Shown: positions 45,098 through 54,395 of the stretch, piece by piece | How the letters are laid out: each line of letters opens with the position of its first letter | Numbering within the stretch: the first letter of the stretch is position 1 | Origin: JAICQM01 sp963781555 | GTDB taxonomy: Bacteria; Chloroflexota; Limnocylindria; QHBO01 | Assembly: GCA_963781555.1 (NCBI GenBank) | Contig: CAWAGB010000006.1 | Coordinates: forward strand, 682,001 to 746,000 | Length of the DNA stretch: 64,000 nucleotides | Direction of reading: 5' to 3' | Program-made: the position numbers and the translations under genes | Notes under the pieces: generated by a model | What the model was told of the DNA's origin: nothing | Database searches by the model: none | The model's input: only the letters and a program-made list of their open reading frames with translations

Positions 45098-45134
45098 GCC
45101 CGTACCCCCACGCATGGGAAGGCGGTACCCGTGC

Positions 45135-45140
45135 TAGGCT
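45135..45140 (+). promoter_or_regulatory. Extended -10 box for the M16 peptidase operon
   Basis: TGCTAGGCT lies about 60 bases before the GTG start at 45200, giving a leader with a GGAGGA SD. Confidence 0.45.
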
Positions 45141-45199
45141 GCCGGGACCCTCGGATGACCGCCGCATGCGCGGCCGTCGCTACGGTTTCGGAGGAACGC

Positions 45200-46501
45200 G
45201 TGCCTGAGATCAGCTTCGAGCGCCATCGATTGGCGAACGGCCTTCGGATCGTGATCGCGCCGGATCGGTCAGCGCCGATCGCGGCGGTCAACCTCTGGTA
45301 CGACGTCGGCAGCAAGCACGAGCAGCCGGGCAAGACCGGCTTCGCGCACCTGTTCGAGCACATGATGTTCCAGGGCAGCGAGCACGTCGAGAAGACCGAG
45401 CACATGGCGCTCGTGCAGGCCGCCGGCGGGACCTGCAACGCCTCGACCTGGCTGGATCGCACCAATTATTACGAGACGCTGCCATCGCACGAGCTGGAGC
45501 TCGCCCTGTGGCTGGAGTCGGACCGTATGGCGACCCTGGTGCGGGCAATGACCCAGGAGAAGCTCGACAACCAGCGCGACGTGGTGAAGAACGAGCGCCG
45601 ATGGAGCGTCGACAACCAGCCGTACGGCACCTGGGACGAGAAGATGCAGGCGCTCCTCTTTCCCGAGGGCCACGGCTACCACCACCCGACGATCGGCTCG
45701 ATGGAGGACCTGTCCGCCGCTTCGCTGGAGGACGTGAGCACCTTCTTCGCCACCCACTACGCGCCCAACAACGCGGTGCTGACAATCGCAGGCGATGTCG
45801 AGCCCGCCACTGCGCTCGCGCTGGCCGAGCAGTACTTCGGCCCGATCCCCGCCAACGCCGACCTTCCGCCGCCGCCGGACATGACGCTCGACCCGCACCT
45901 CGGCAGCGAGGTCCGCGAGGTGGTCCCCGATCAGGTGCCCTTGGCGCGCGTCTACCTCGCCCATCGCGCGCCCGTCTTCGGCAGCGACGCGTTTCGCGCC
46001 ATCGAGGTCGCCGCCGACGTGCTGGCCGCCGGCCGCGCATCACGCACCTACGAGAGGTTGGTGCGCGGGAAGCAGCTGGCACAGGATGTCGTCGCCTTCC
46101 CGTTCCCCATCGTGGGCGGCGCTTCCATCCTCGCCTTCTGGGCCACGGCACGTCCGGAGGTGGACCACGAGGAGCTCGAACGGGCGCTGATCGAGGAGGT
46201 CGATCGCCTCGCCAGCGAAGGTCCCACCGACGTCGAGCTGGAACGCGTCCGCAACCTGCATGCGGCCGGGGTGGCGTCGAGCCTTGAGCGACTCGGCGAG
46301 CGTGCGGATCGGATCAGCATGTACACCTGCCTCTTCGACGAGCCGCAACGCATCAACGGCGAGGTGGCCGGCTACGAGGCGGTCACCGCCGAGCAGGTGC
46401 GCGACATCCTCGCCGACGTGGCCCGGCCCGACAACCGACTGGTGCTCACCTACGTGCCGGCCGAGGCACCCGCGGCCACCGAGATGGAGACCGACGCATG
46501 A
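45200..46501 (+). CDS. M16 family zinc metallopeptidase, catalytic subunit
   Basis: A 433-residue M16B (insulinase/MPP-like) peptidase. The inverted zinc motif HLFEH (residues 50-54, HxxEH) is intact and the third ligand Glu lies in the NERRW region (about residue 130). A second degenerate M16 domain forms the C-terminal half. The GTG start at 45200 is preceded by GGAGGAACGC. It probably forms a heterodimer with the non-catalytic paralogue encoded immediately downstream (ATGA overlap), as in mitochondrial processing peptidase-like pairs. Confidence 0.9.
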   Translation: MPEISFERHRLANGLRIVIAPDRSAPIAAVNLWYDVGSKHEQPGKTGFAHLFEHMMFQGSEHVEKTEHMALVQAAGGTCNASTWLDRTNYYETLPSHELELALWLESDRMATLVRAMTQEKLDNQRDVVKNERRWSVDNQPYGTWDEKMQALLFPEGHGYHHPTIGSMEDLSAASLEDVSTFFATHYAPNNAVLTIAGDVEPATALALAEQYFGPIPANADLPPPPDMTLDPHLGSEVREVVPDQVPLARVYLAHRAPVFGSDAFRAIEVAADVLAAGRASRTYERLVRGKQLAQDVVAFPFPIVGGASILAFWATARPEVDHEELERALIEEVDRLASEGPTDVELERVRNLHAAGVASSLERLGERADRISMYTCLFDEPQRINGEVAGYEAVTAEQVRDILADVARPDNRLVLTYVPAEAPAATEMETDA

Positions 46502-47859
46502 CCAGGGCCGCAAACCCGCTGCGCCCCGCCCCCGGCGCCCCGCGCCCGTATGCCTTCCCCGACTTCCAACGCCACCAGCTGGACAACGGGCTGACCGTGT
46601 GGCTGGTGCCGCTCCCCGGCCGCGGCCTCGTCAATGTTCACCTGCTGGTCGATGCCGGCGCCTCGGCGGAGACCGAGGAAGAGGCGGGCGTCGCGGCGCT
46701 CACCGCACAGCTGCTGGTGACCGGCACGCGGCGCCTCGACGCGGCCGCCTTTGCGGCGGCCACCGAACGCCTGGGGATCGAGGTCAGCAGCGAGTCGAGC
46801 TGGGACTCCGCACGCGCGGCCTTTCAGTCGCTCCCCGAGCACACCGACGAGGGCCTCGGCCTGCTCTCCGAGATGGTCCGCGAACCACGCTTCGACCCCG
46901 AGGAGTTCGAGCGCCTCAAGGCTGAGCGGCTCGCCGACATCCTCCAGGCGCGCGCCGATCCGGGGCGCATCGCCGAGGAGACGTTCCTGCGTCAGCTCTA
47001 TGCGCGCGACGTGCCGTACGGGCGCGTGTCGGCAGGCACGCCCGAGTCGGTGGGCGCGCTGAGGGTCGACCACGTCCGCGCCTTCCATGCCAGGCACTGG
47101 GGCGCGGGCTCGTCGCACCTGATCATCGCCGGCGGTTTCGACCCGCATGTCGCGCTCCGCGCGGCGGAGACGCATCTCGGCCGCTGGAGCGGCCGCGGGC
47201 CTGGACATCGGTCGATCGAGGTGCGTCCCGCGGGCAACCGCCGGGTCGTGATCGTCGACCGGCCCGGAGCGGTCCAGTCAGAGCTGCGGGTCGGCCAGAT
47301 CGGCATCCAGCGGGGTCACGCCGACTTCTTCCCTGCGCTCGTCATGGCGGCCCTGCTCGGCGGCGTCTTCGGCAGCCGCCTCAATATCCGTCTGCGCGAG
47401 GAGCTTGGCTACACGTACGGCGCCAGCGCGTCGCTCGACCCGCGGCGCTCTGCCGGTCCGCTGATCGCCCGAGCGGGCGTCCAGACCGAGGTCACCGCCC
47501 CGGCGATCCGCGAATTGCTCGGCCAGATCGATCGCCTTCGCGCCGAGCCGGCGAGCGACGAGGAGCTGGCCGAGGTACGCGACTTCATGATCGGGGTCTT
47601 CCCGCTGCGCTTCGAGGCCACCGGTGGCGTCGCAGCGGCGATCGAGCCGCTGGCGGTCTACGGGCTGCCGGACGACTACTGGCAGACGTACCGATCGCGG
47701 ATCGAGGTGGTGACGCCCGACGAGGTGTGGCGCGTCGCCCGCGAGCTGCTGGATCCGGACCGCTTCCTGATCCTGCTCAGCGGGGATGCGGCGAAGGTGC
47801 GCGAGGAGGTCGAGGCCGAGGGCTTCGGACCGCTCGAGGTGGTCACCGGACCCACCTGA
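46498..47859 (+). CDS. M16 family peptidase-like protein, non-catalytic partner
   Basis: A 453-residue M16 protein. The position of the zinc motif is occupied by GVAALTAQ-type residues with no HxxEH, so it cannot bind zinc in the usual way. The rest of the fold, including the late RLREELGYTYGASA segment important for substrate binding, is kept. It overlaps the upstream active paralogue by 4 bases, which fits an obligate active/inactive heterodimer. Confidence 0.9.
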   Translation: MTRAANPLRPAPGAPRPYAFPDFQRHQLDNGLTVWLVPLPGRGLVNVHLLVDAGASAETEEEAGVAALTAQLLVTGTRRLDAAAFAAATERLGIEVSSESSWDSARAAFQSLPEHTDEGLGLLSEMVREPRFDPEEFERLKAERLADILQARADPGRIAEETFLRQLYARDVPYGRVSAGTPESVGALRVDHVRAFHARHWGAGSSHLIIAGGFDPHVALRAAETHLGRWSGRGPGHRSIEVRPAGNRRVVIVDRPGAVQSELRVGQIGIQRGHADFFPALVMAALLGGVFGSRLNIRLREELGYTYGASASLDPRRSAGPLIARAGVQTEVTAPAIRELLGQIDRLRAEPASDEELAEVRDFMIGVFPLRFEATGGVAAAIEPLAVYGLPDDYWQTYRSRIEVVTPDEVWRVARELLDPDRFLILLSGDAAKVREEVEAEGFGPLEVVTGPT

Positions 47860-47869
47860 GGCGGCGGCG

Positions 47870-49348
47870 TCAGGGGGAGGGTGCCGGCGGTTCGTCACTC
47901 GCGGCGGCAAAGCGCAGCGCAAAGACGGCCTCCGGACGACGCTGCTCGAGCTCGACCGATCCGCCCTGGGCGTCCATGGTGGCGTGCACCAGGAAGAGGC
48001 CCAGGCCCAGACCGCGACCGACGTTGATGCGGTCGTGGAACAGTCGATCCGCCACTTCGTCCGCGATGCCCGGCCCGGTGTCCGCGACGCGAAGCACGGT
48101 GGGACTGCCTCGCTCGGCCTCGATGCGAATCGGTCCGTCCGGCTCCGAATAGCGATCCGCGTTCGTGAGCAGGTTGGTGATGGCGCCCTCCGCCAGCTGC
48201 CGGTCGCCCAGGACGAACGTGCGTGCCGGCATCCGGATCTGCAGCTCCCGCTCACTGCCACGCGCGCGCAGCCGCTCCACCGCCGTCTCGACCGCCGCCC
48301 CCAGGTTGAAGGGTTCGCGACGCGCCTCCACACGCCCGCTGTCCGCCCGCGAGTAGAGCTCCAGGCGCTCGAGGATCCCGATCGCCGCCTCGATGGAGTC
48401 GAGGGCCCGCGTGCCATGCGAACGGGCCCGCGGCGAGAGGGCGGGTTCGCGCTGCGCCAGCTCGACGCGTGCCTTGGCCACGGCGAGCGGGTTGCGCAGC
48501 TCGTGGGCCACGAACGACGCGAAGCGCGACAGGCGCAGGCGCTCATCCTCCTCCTTGCCCACGTCACGCAGCAGGACGACGCAGCCACCCCCGGGGATGG
48601 GCGTGCCCTCCACGTCCACCAGCAGGTCCCGCCCGGACGTCGGAAGGCGCAGCGTCATGCGCATGCGCACCGCGGCGACCTGCGCCCGCACCTGGGGAAG
48701 TGCGTCGGACGGGAGGGCGACGCCCCGCTCGTCGCGGGGCTCGGCGAGGCGCTGCCACGCGTCGGGCGGTCGCTCCACAAAGGCGCGGCCGAAGAGCCGC
48801 ATGGCGGCCGTGTTGCCGTAGCGACCGCGCCCCGCGGCGTCGTAGACGATGAGCGGCTCGGGTATCGCGTCCGCGACCTCGACCAGGCGCGCCCGCTCCT
48901 GCTCGGTAGCCGCGTAGGCGGCCTGCACCGCCTCCCGGGCGGCGTGCAGCGACTCCTCGCGGTCGCGCGCTTCGGCGCCGGCACGCTCCAGCTCCACGCG
49001 GGCTGCCTCCGCGGCGGCGCCCAACCGCTGGTCGCGCCGGATGAGGAGAATCAGGATCGGCCCACCCACCACGGCCAGCGCCAGCCGAAGGACGTCTGTT
49101 TCGACCAGGTGCATCGGCTCGCGGAGCAGGAGCAAGGTGACGGCGGTCGTGAATGCAGCGAAGTACGCCATGCCGGCCGCGATCCAGCCGAGCAGCAGGC
49201 CCACCGCCACGACCGAGATGACCGGCAGGACCACCGGCAGGTTCCCGAAGCCCAGGAAGACGGCTATCGCCCCGGCGGCGGCGCCGGTGACAACTCCGGC
49301 CGCGACCTGGACGCCGGCCGACGCGCGACCGGGAACTGGCGAGCTCAC
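47870..49348 (-). CDS. Orphan sensor histidine kinase with N-terminal membrane domain and PAS domain
   Basis: A 492-residue kinase. Residues 1-105 contain about four membrane helices, residues 108-150 form a coiled coil, and residues 155-265 form a PAS-like domain. The HisKA box FVAHELRNPL (about residue 292) is followed by an HATPase domain with NLLTNADRYS (N box), DTGPGI (G1) and GLGLGLFL (G2). No response regulator is adjacent. The start overlaps the stop of the J-domain gene (ATGA type), so the two are co-expressed. Signal unknown. Confidence 0.88.
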   Translation of the reverse strand: MSSPVPGRASAGVQVAAGVVTGAAAGAIAVFLGFGNLPVVLPVISVVAVGLLLGWIAAGMAYFAAFTTAVTLLLLREPMHLVETDVLRLALAVVGGPILILLIRRDQRLGAAAEAARVELERAGAEARDREESLHAAREAVQAAYAATEQERARLVEVADAIPEPLIVYDAAGRGRYGNTAAMRLFGRAFVERPPDAWQRLAEPRDERGVALPSDALPQVRAQVAAVRMRMTLRLPTSGRDLLVDVEGTPIPGGGCVVLLRDVGKEEDERLRLSRFASFVAHELRNPLAVAKARVELAQREPALSPRARSHGTRALDSIEAAIGILERLELYSRADSGRVEARREPFNLGAAVETAVERLRARGSERELQIRMPARTFVLGDRQLAEGAITNLLTNADRYSEPDGPIRIEAERGSPTVLRVADTGPGIADEVADRLFHDRINVGRGLGLGLFLVHATMDAQGGSVELEQRRPEAVFALRFAAASDEPPAPSP

Positions 49349-50550
49349 GAACGGCCGGCCGCGGTGCGGGCGGCGCGGCGGACGTCGGCGCGCTCATCGC
49401 GTGCCCGGGCCCGAGCCAGGCGCGCCCGCGCGGCGGCGATGCGCCGCACCGGGTCGCCGCCGATCCGGCGCGGGTCGAGCGCCGCCGGGTGCTCGCCGCG
49501 CGCGATCTCCGCGAGGAGCAGCGACGCCCGGTCGAGCTGTCCGGCCTCGGTAAGCAGCTGAACGAGCGAGTACCAACGCGCCGGCTCGGTGATGTTGGCG
49601 GTCATCGCCCGCTCGATGAGCTCTGCGGCGCGACCCAGGTGTCCCGCCCGGCGGTGAGCCAGGATCGCCGCACGGACGTCGGCGAAGGCGGGCTCGGTCT
49701 CGAGAGCCTCGAGATAGTTGAGCAGCAGCTCGGCATTCTCCGCCCGCTCGTCGGGACGGCCGCGGCGGACCATCGCGTCCCGGAAGGCGCCCAGCAGGCC
49801 GCGCAGCTCGCGATCCACCCAGCGCCGCTGGGTGGACGCCGCCGGGTACCGGTCCTGGATCCGGCGCAGGAACGCGGCACCGCGGAGGTAGGCACGGGTG
49901 GTGGCGTACGCCTCGCGCAGGTTGGCCCCGACAAGCGTCGCGAATGACTCGTCGAGCTCCACGAGCTGCTCGAGCGCGCCGATCCAGTCGTCGATCCGGT
50001 TCCGTTCGCGATACCACTCGGCCGCGTAGCGCAGCCAGTACCGCTCCGAGTGGGCGCGCCAGTCCTCGCCGGCGATGTGGTGCTCCACGATCCAGCGCCG
50101 CTGCGCGGCCGGCCCCGCCAGGAATACCTCGGCCGGGACGCGGAAGCCGGCCACGCTGCGCCACTGCGGCTGGTGCCAGCGGCTCGGCTCGGGTGCGGGG
50201 GCGCGGCGGCGGGTGCCACGCTCGACGCGTCGCGGTGCCTCGTCGTGCTCGAGCGGCCACTCCAGCAGCTCGGCGGTGCCGTGCTCGAGGCGGCGGTCGT
50301 AATGGAGGCGACGAAGCGGGTCGCGTAGCTCGGACCACGCCCGGTTGAGGATCGACGTGCGGCGGGTGGCCAGGACGCTGGCGGTCGACACGTCGGGGTG
50401 GTGGCGCAGGACCGCCTCGCGGAACGCGGCGCGCAGCTCGGCGGTGGTCGCCGACGGCTCGACGCCGAGCACGGTGTAGTAGTCCCGTGGCTCGAGCCGC
50501 GGGAGTCCCTCACTCTCGCTGCGCGGCGCTGTCGCCGCCCGGGTCCCCAT
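49345..50550 (-). CDS. J-domain protein with long helical C-terminal region
   Basis: A 401-residue product. Residues 21-90 are a J domain with the HPD motif (HHPDVS), the site that stimulates Hsp70 ATPase. The remaining 300 residues are Arg/Ala/Leu-rich and helical with TPR-like pairs, without the Gly/Phe or Cys-repeat zinc region of DnaJ, so this is a class III J protein. It probably recruits DnaK to a special client. It is divergent from cphB, and each has its own -10. Confidence 0.88.
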   Translation of the reverse strand: MGTRAATAPRSESEGLPRLEPRDYYTVLGVEPSATTAELRAAFREAVLRHHPDVSTASVLATRRTSILNRAWSELRDPLRRLHYDRRLEHGTAELLEWPLEHDEAPRRVERGTRRRAPAPEPSRWHQPQWRSVAGFRVPAEVFLAGPAAQRRWIVEHHIAGEDWRAHSERYWLRYAAEWYRERNRIDDWIGALEQLVELDESFATLVGANLREAYATTRAYLRGAAFLRRIQDRYPAASTQRRWVDRELRGLLGAFRDAMVRRGRPDERAENAELLLNYLEALETEPAFADVRAAILAHRRAGHLGRAAELIERAMTANITEPARWYSLVQLLTEAGQLDRASLLLAEIARGEHPAALDPRRIGGDPVRRIAAARARLARARARDERADVRRAARTAAGRS

Positions 50551-50557
50551 CCGGCGG

Positions 50558-50563
50558 AGTCTA
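50558..50563 (-). promoter_or_regulatory. -10 box of leaderless promoter for the J-domain/histidine kinase operon
   Basis: GCTAGACT ends 7 bases before ATG 50550. Confidence 0.55.
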
Positions 50564-50600
50564 GCGTGCCCGCGGAGGCTCGCCCGTGCTCACGTTCGGC

Positions 50601-50606
50601 TATCCT
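50601..50606 (+). promoter_or_regulatory. -10 box of leaderless promoter for the cyanophycin operon
   Basis: GGCTATCCT ends 7 bases before ATG 50614 of cphB. No SD is present. Confidence 0.55.
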
Positions 50607-50613
50607 GCCGCGC

Positions 50614-51603
50614 ATGGTCAGCGCGCCACGCCCGGGCGCTCCGCGAGCCGGTCATCTCCTCATCATCGGCGGGGCCGAGGACAAGCTGCGTCAGCGGCAG
50701 ATCCTGGCCCGCTTCGTGTCGCTCGCCGGCGGGGCGGACGCGCGGGTGGTGGTGATCAGCACGGCCTCGTCGCTCGGCGACGAGGCCACCGAGCTGTACC
50801 AGTCGCTCTTTCGCAGCATGGGCATCACCGACGTGCGCGGCCTCCGCCCGCTCGTCCGCGAGGACGCCGAGGATCGACGCACCATCGATACGGTCGAGGA
50901 CGCCACCGGCATCTTCATGACCGGCGGGAACCAGCTGCGCCTCTCGAGCGTGATCGGCGGCACCGCGCTGGGCCGCCTCCTGGTGGACCGCCATCGCCAC
51001 GGCGCCATCGTCGCCGGCACGAGCGCCGGCGCGTCGGCCATCAGCAGCCACATGGTCGCGTTCGGCACCTCCGGGACCACGCCCAAGCAGCGCATGACCC
51101 AGATGAGCGCCGGCCTCGGCCTGCTCCCCGGCGTGGTGATCGACCAGCACTTCGAGCAGCGCAACCGCATCGGGCGCCTCATGGCGCTCATCGCCCAGTC
51201 GCCGGCCCTGCTGGGCATCGGCGTCGACGAGGACACGGCCGCGCTGGTCACGCCGAACGGCGTGATGGAGGTCATCGGCAAGGGATCGGTCACCATTCTC
51301 GACCCGGCCAGGATCCAGACCGATGCCTACGAGGTAAAGCGCCATCGGCCGATCATGGTCTCCGGGGTGACCCTCCACTCCCTCCCCTCCGGATACCGAT
51401 TCGACCTGCGCAAGCGCCGTCTGATGGCGCCCCTGCGGCCCGTCACGGCCACCGATCGTGAGCTCGCGTCGCTCGGTCGTGCCACCGACCGGACCCGCAA
51501 GCTCATCCGTCGCATTGCTGCCGAGGGCGCCGACGACACCGCGCCCGAGCGCGCACGACGCCGCGCGGGCCGTGCGCAGCGCCTCGAGGCGGCGAGCGAA
51601 TGA
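50614..51603 (+). CDS. cphB: Cyanophycinase
   Basis: A 329-residue serine peptidase of family S51 that hydrolyses cyanophycin (multi-L-arginyl-poly-L-aspartate) to beta-Asp-Arg. The nucleophile elbow GTSAGAS has Ser137; the VISTAS, FMTGGNQ and LGIGVDEDTA segments are typical. The C-terminal 50 residues are a basic extension. It overlaps cphA by 4 bases, so storage and mobilisation enzymes are made from the same transcript. Confidence 0.93.
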   Translation: MVSAPRPGAPRAGHLLIIGGAEDKLRQRQILARFVSLAGGADARVVVISTASSLGDEATELYQSLFRSMGITDVRGLRPLVREDAEDRRTIDTVEDATGIFMTGGNQLRLSSVIGGTALGRLLVDRHRHGAIVAGTSAGASAISSHMVAFGTSGTTPKQRMTQMSAGLGLLPGVVIDQHFEQRNRIGRLMALIAQSPALLGIGVDEDTAALVTPNGVMEVIGKGSVTILDPARIQTDAYEVKRHRPIMVSGVTLHSLPSGYRFDLRKRRLMAPLRPVTATDRELASLGRATDRTRKLIRRIAAEGADDTAPERARRRAGRAQRLEAASE

Positions 51604-54395
51604 GCCCCAGCAAGGTGCCCAACCCGCCCAAGGGAGCAACCCCGCAGCCGGAGCTGCGGGTCATCGAGACACGCGTCTACCGCGGGCCGAACTACTGGAA
51701 CTACGACCCGGCGATCAAGCTGGTGGTCGACCTCGGCGTGCTCGAGCACTTCCCGACCAACACGCTGCCCGGCTTCACGGAGGCGCTGCTGGAGATGCTG
51801 CCCGGCGTCGGCGAGCATTCCTGCGGGACCGGCAAGCCCGGTGGCTTCGCGGGGCGGCTGCGGGACGGCACGTGGGTCGGCCACGTGGCGGAGCACATCG
51901 CCCTGCAGCTGCAGCGCGAGGCAGGCACCGAGGTGGGGCGCGGCAAGACGCGCGGCACCGGCGAACCCGGCCAGTACCACGTCGTCTACTCCTATGGCGA
52001 GGAGGCGGTGGGCGTCGCCGCAGGCAAGCTCGCCGTGCGCCTCGTCAACCATCTCGTCAAGGCAGAGGATGGCTTCGACTTCCGCGCCGAGCTGGAGGCG
52101 CTCATCCTGCTCGCCGAGCGGGCCGCCTTCGGGCCTTCGACGCAGGCCCTCGTCGACGAGGCCACGCTGCGCGACATCCCCTGGATCCGACTGAACAGCG
52201 CCTCGCTGGTCCAGCTTGGGCACGGCGTCCATCAGCAGCGCATCCGGGCCACGATGACGAGCAAGACGGGTTCGATCGCGGTCGACGTCGCGTCCGACAA
52301 GAAGCTCACCAACCAGCTCCTCGCCTCGACGGGCGTGCCGGTCCCCCGCTCCCAGGTGGTGCGCAGCCCGGAGGAGGCGGCGGCGGCGGCGGCACGCATC
52401 GGCTTCCCCGTGGCCCTCAAGCCGCTCGACGGCAACCACGGCCGCGGCGTGATGCTCAACCTCGGCGACGAGCAGGCGGTGCGCGATGCCTTCCCGCAGG
52501 CGCGGGCCCAGTCGCGCTCCGGCGCGCTGGTCATCGAGACGTTCATCCACGGCAGCGACTACCGCTGCCTGGTGATCGGGGGTGTGCTGCGGGCGGTGGC
52601 GCAACGGGTGCCGGCGCACGTCGAGGGGGATGGCACGCACACCATCAACGAGCTCGTCGAGCTCACCAACGCGGACCCGCGGCGCGGCATCGGGCACGAG
52701 AAGGTGCTGACCCGCATCAAGGTCGATGAGGAGTCGATCACCTACGCCCGGGAGCAGGGCTTCGAGCTCGGCGACGTGCCGCCGCGCGGCCAGCGCGTGT
52801 TCCTCAAGCGCACGGGCAACATGAGCACTGGTGGCATCAGCATCGACCGGACCGAAGAGATCCACCCCGACAACGCCGAGATCGCCGAGCAGGCTGCGCG
52901 GGTGGTCGGGCTGGACATCGCGGGCATCGACTTCATCTGCCCCGACATCAGCGTGCCGGTGCGCGAGACGGGCGGCGGGATCGTGGAGGTCAACGCGGCA
53001 CCGGGGTTCCGGATGCACACCCATCCGACCGAGGGCGAGGCGCAGTACGTGGCCAAGCCGGTGCTCGACATGCTCTTCCCGCCCGGGGCCGACGCGCGCA
53101 TCCCGATCGTCGCCGTCACCGGCACCAACGGCAAGACGACCACAGCCCGGATGATCTCCCACATCATGAAGGGGATGGGCCGCAAGGTCGGCCTGACGAG
53201 CACGGACGGGATCTTCGTCGACGGCCGCCTGATCCGGAAGGCCGATGCGTCCGGACCACGCTCTGCCTCAACCGTGCTCCAGCACCCGCTCGTCGATTTC
53301 GCGGTATTCGAGGTCGCCCGCGGCGGGATCCTGCGCGAGGGCCTCGGCTACGGCCGCAACGACGTGGCGGTCGTGCTCAACGTGAGCGGCGACCACCTTG
53401 GCCTGGGTGGCATCCACACCCTCAAGCAGCTGGCCGGGGTGAAGCAGGTGATCGTCGAGGCGGTGCCGCGCGACGGAACCGCAGTGCTCAACGCCGACGA
53501 CCCGCTGGTTGCGGCCATGGCGCGCCACGCCTCCGGATCGGTCATGTACTTCTCCATGGACCCGGAGAACGAGCGCATCAAGTTCCAGGCGTCGCGGGGC
53601 CGGCGCGCGGTGACGCTGGAGAAGGGACGCAACGGCGAGATGATCGTCCTGCGCCAGGGCCGCAAGTCGATGCCCCTGGTGTGGACGCATCTCCTGCCGG
53701 CAACCTTCGAAGGGCGGGCCCGGATGAACGTCCAGAACGCGCTCGCCGCGGCAGCGGCCGCGTGGGCCGCCGGCGCCCACCTGCACGACATCCGGCAGGG
53801 CCTGCGGACGTTCACCACTTCCTATTTCATGGCGCCCGGGCGGCTCAACATGTTCGAGCTGGACGGTTACCGGGTCATCGTCGACTACGCGCATAACCCG
53901 CCCGCCGTGGAGGCGCTCGGCCAGTTCGTGGCCAGCCTGGGCGAGCCAACCCCGGGTGGCGCTCGGGCGCTGGTCACCGGCGCGCGCATCGGGGTCATTG
54001 CCACCGCCGGCGATCGGCGGGACGAGGACATCGTCGAGCTGGGACGCATCGCGGCACGGCATTTCGACCGCATCGTCCTGCGCGAGGATGCCAACAACCG
54101 CGGCCGGCCCCGTGGCAACACGGCCGCGCTCATCGAGCAGGGCATCCGCGAGGCGATGGACGGCGGGGAGGCGCGCACCACCGAGCTGGAGACGGTGCTC
54201 GAGGAGATGGACGCGACGCGGCGGGCGCTCGACATCGCGCAGCCGGGCGACGTCGTAGCCGTCTGCGTCGACCACGCCAACGACGTCTGGAAGGAGCTGC
54301 AGCGACGCCAGCACGGCGCGGCCACCGAGGGTACCGGGCTGCGCGCCGTGACCCAGCTGGACGAGACCGCCCTCGGCGACGACCTGGAGTTCTAG
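51600..54395 (+). CDS. cphA: Cyanophycin synthetase
   Basis: A 931-residue polymerase that adds Asp and Arg to cyanophycin at the expense of ATP. Residues 15-165 are the N-terminal domain (ETRVYRGPNYW), residues about 215-490 the ATP-grasp domain (KLTNQLL, ALKPLDGNHGRGV, EVNAAPGFRMH), and residues 502-900 the Mur-ligase-like domain with P-loop GTNGKTTT at 508-515 and VDYAHNPPA. All three active-site regions are present, so it should be functional. The tail is slightly longer than in cyanobacteria. It converges with a Mur-ligase paralogue and overlaps it by 4 bases. Confidence 0.94.
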   Translation: MSPSKVPNPPKGATPQPELRVIETRVYRGPNYWNYDPAIKLVVDLGVLEHFPTNTLPGFTEALLEMLPGVGEHSCGTGKPGGFAGRLRDGTWVGHVAEHIALQLQREAGTEVGRGKTRGTGEPGQYHVVYSYGEEAVGVAAGKLAVRLVNHLVKAEDGFDFRAELEALILLAERAAFGPSTQALVDEATLRDIPWIRLNSASLVQLGHGVHQQRIRATMTSKTGSIAVDVASDKKLTNQLLASTGVPVPRSQVVRSPEEAAAAAARIGFPVALKPLDGNHGRGVMLNLGDEQAVRDAFPQARAQSRSGALVIETFIHGSDYRCLVIGGVLRAVAQRVPAHVEGDGTHTINELVELTNADPRRGIGHEKVLTRIKVDEESITYAREQGFELGDVPPRGQRVFLKRTGNMSTGGISIDRTEEIHPDNAEIAEQAARVVGLDIAGIDFICPDISVPVRETGGGIVEVNAAPGFRMHTHPTEGEAQYVAKPVLDMLFPPGADARIPIVAVTGTNGKTTTARMISHIMKGMGRKVGLTSTDGIFVDGRLIRKADASGPRSASTVLQHPLVDFAVFEVARGGILREGLGYGRNDVAVVLNVSGDHLGLGGIHTLKQLAGVKQVIVEAVPRDGTAVLNADDPLVAAMARHASGSVMYFSMDPENERIKFQASRGRRAVTLEKGRNGEMIVLRQGRKSMPLVWTHLLPATFEGRARMNVQNALAAAAAAWAAGAHLHDIRQGLRTFTTSYFMAPGRLNMFELDGYRVIVDYAHNPPAVEALGQFVASLGEPTPGGARALVTGARIGVIATAGDRRDEDIVELGRIAARHFDRIVLREDANNRGRPRGNTAALIEQGIREAMDGGEARTTELETVLEEMDATRRALDIAQPGDVVAVCVDHANDVWKELQRRQHGAATEGTGLRAVTQLDETALGDDLEF

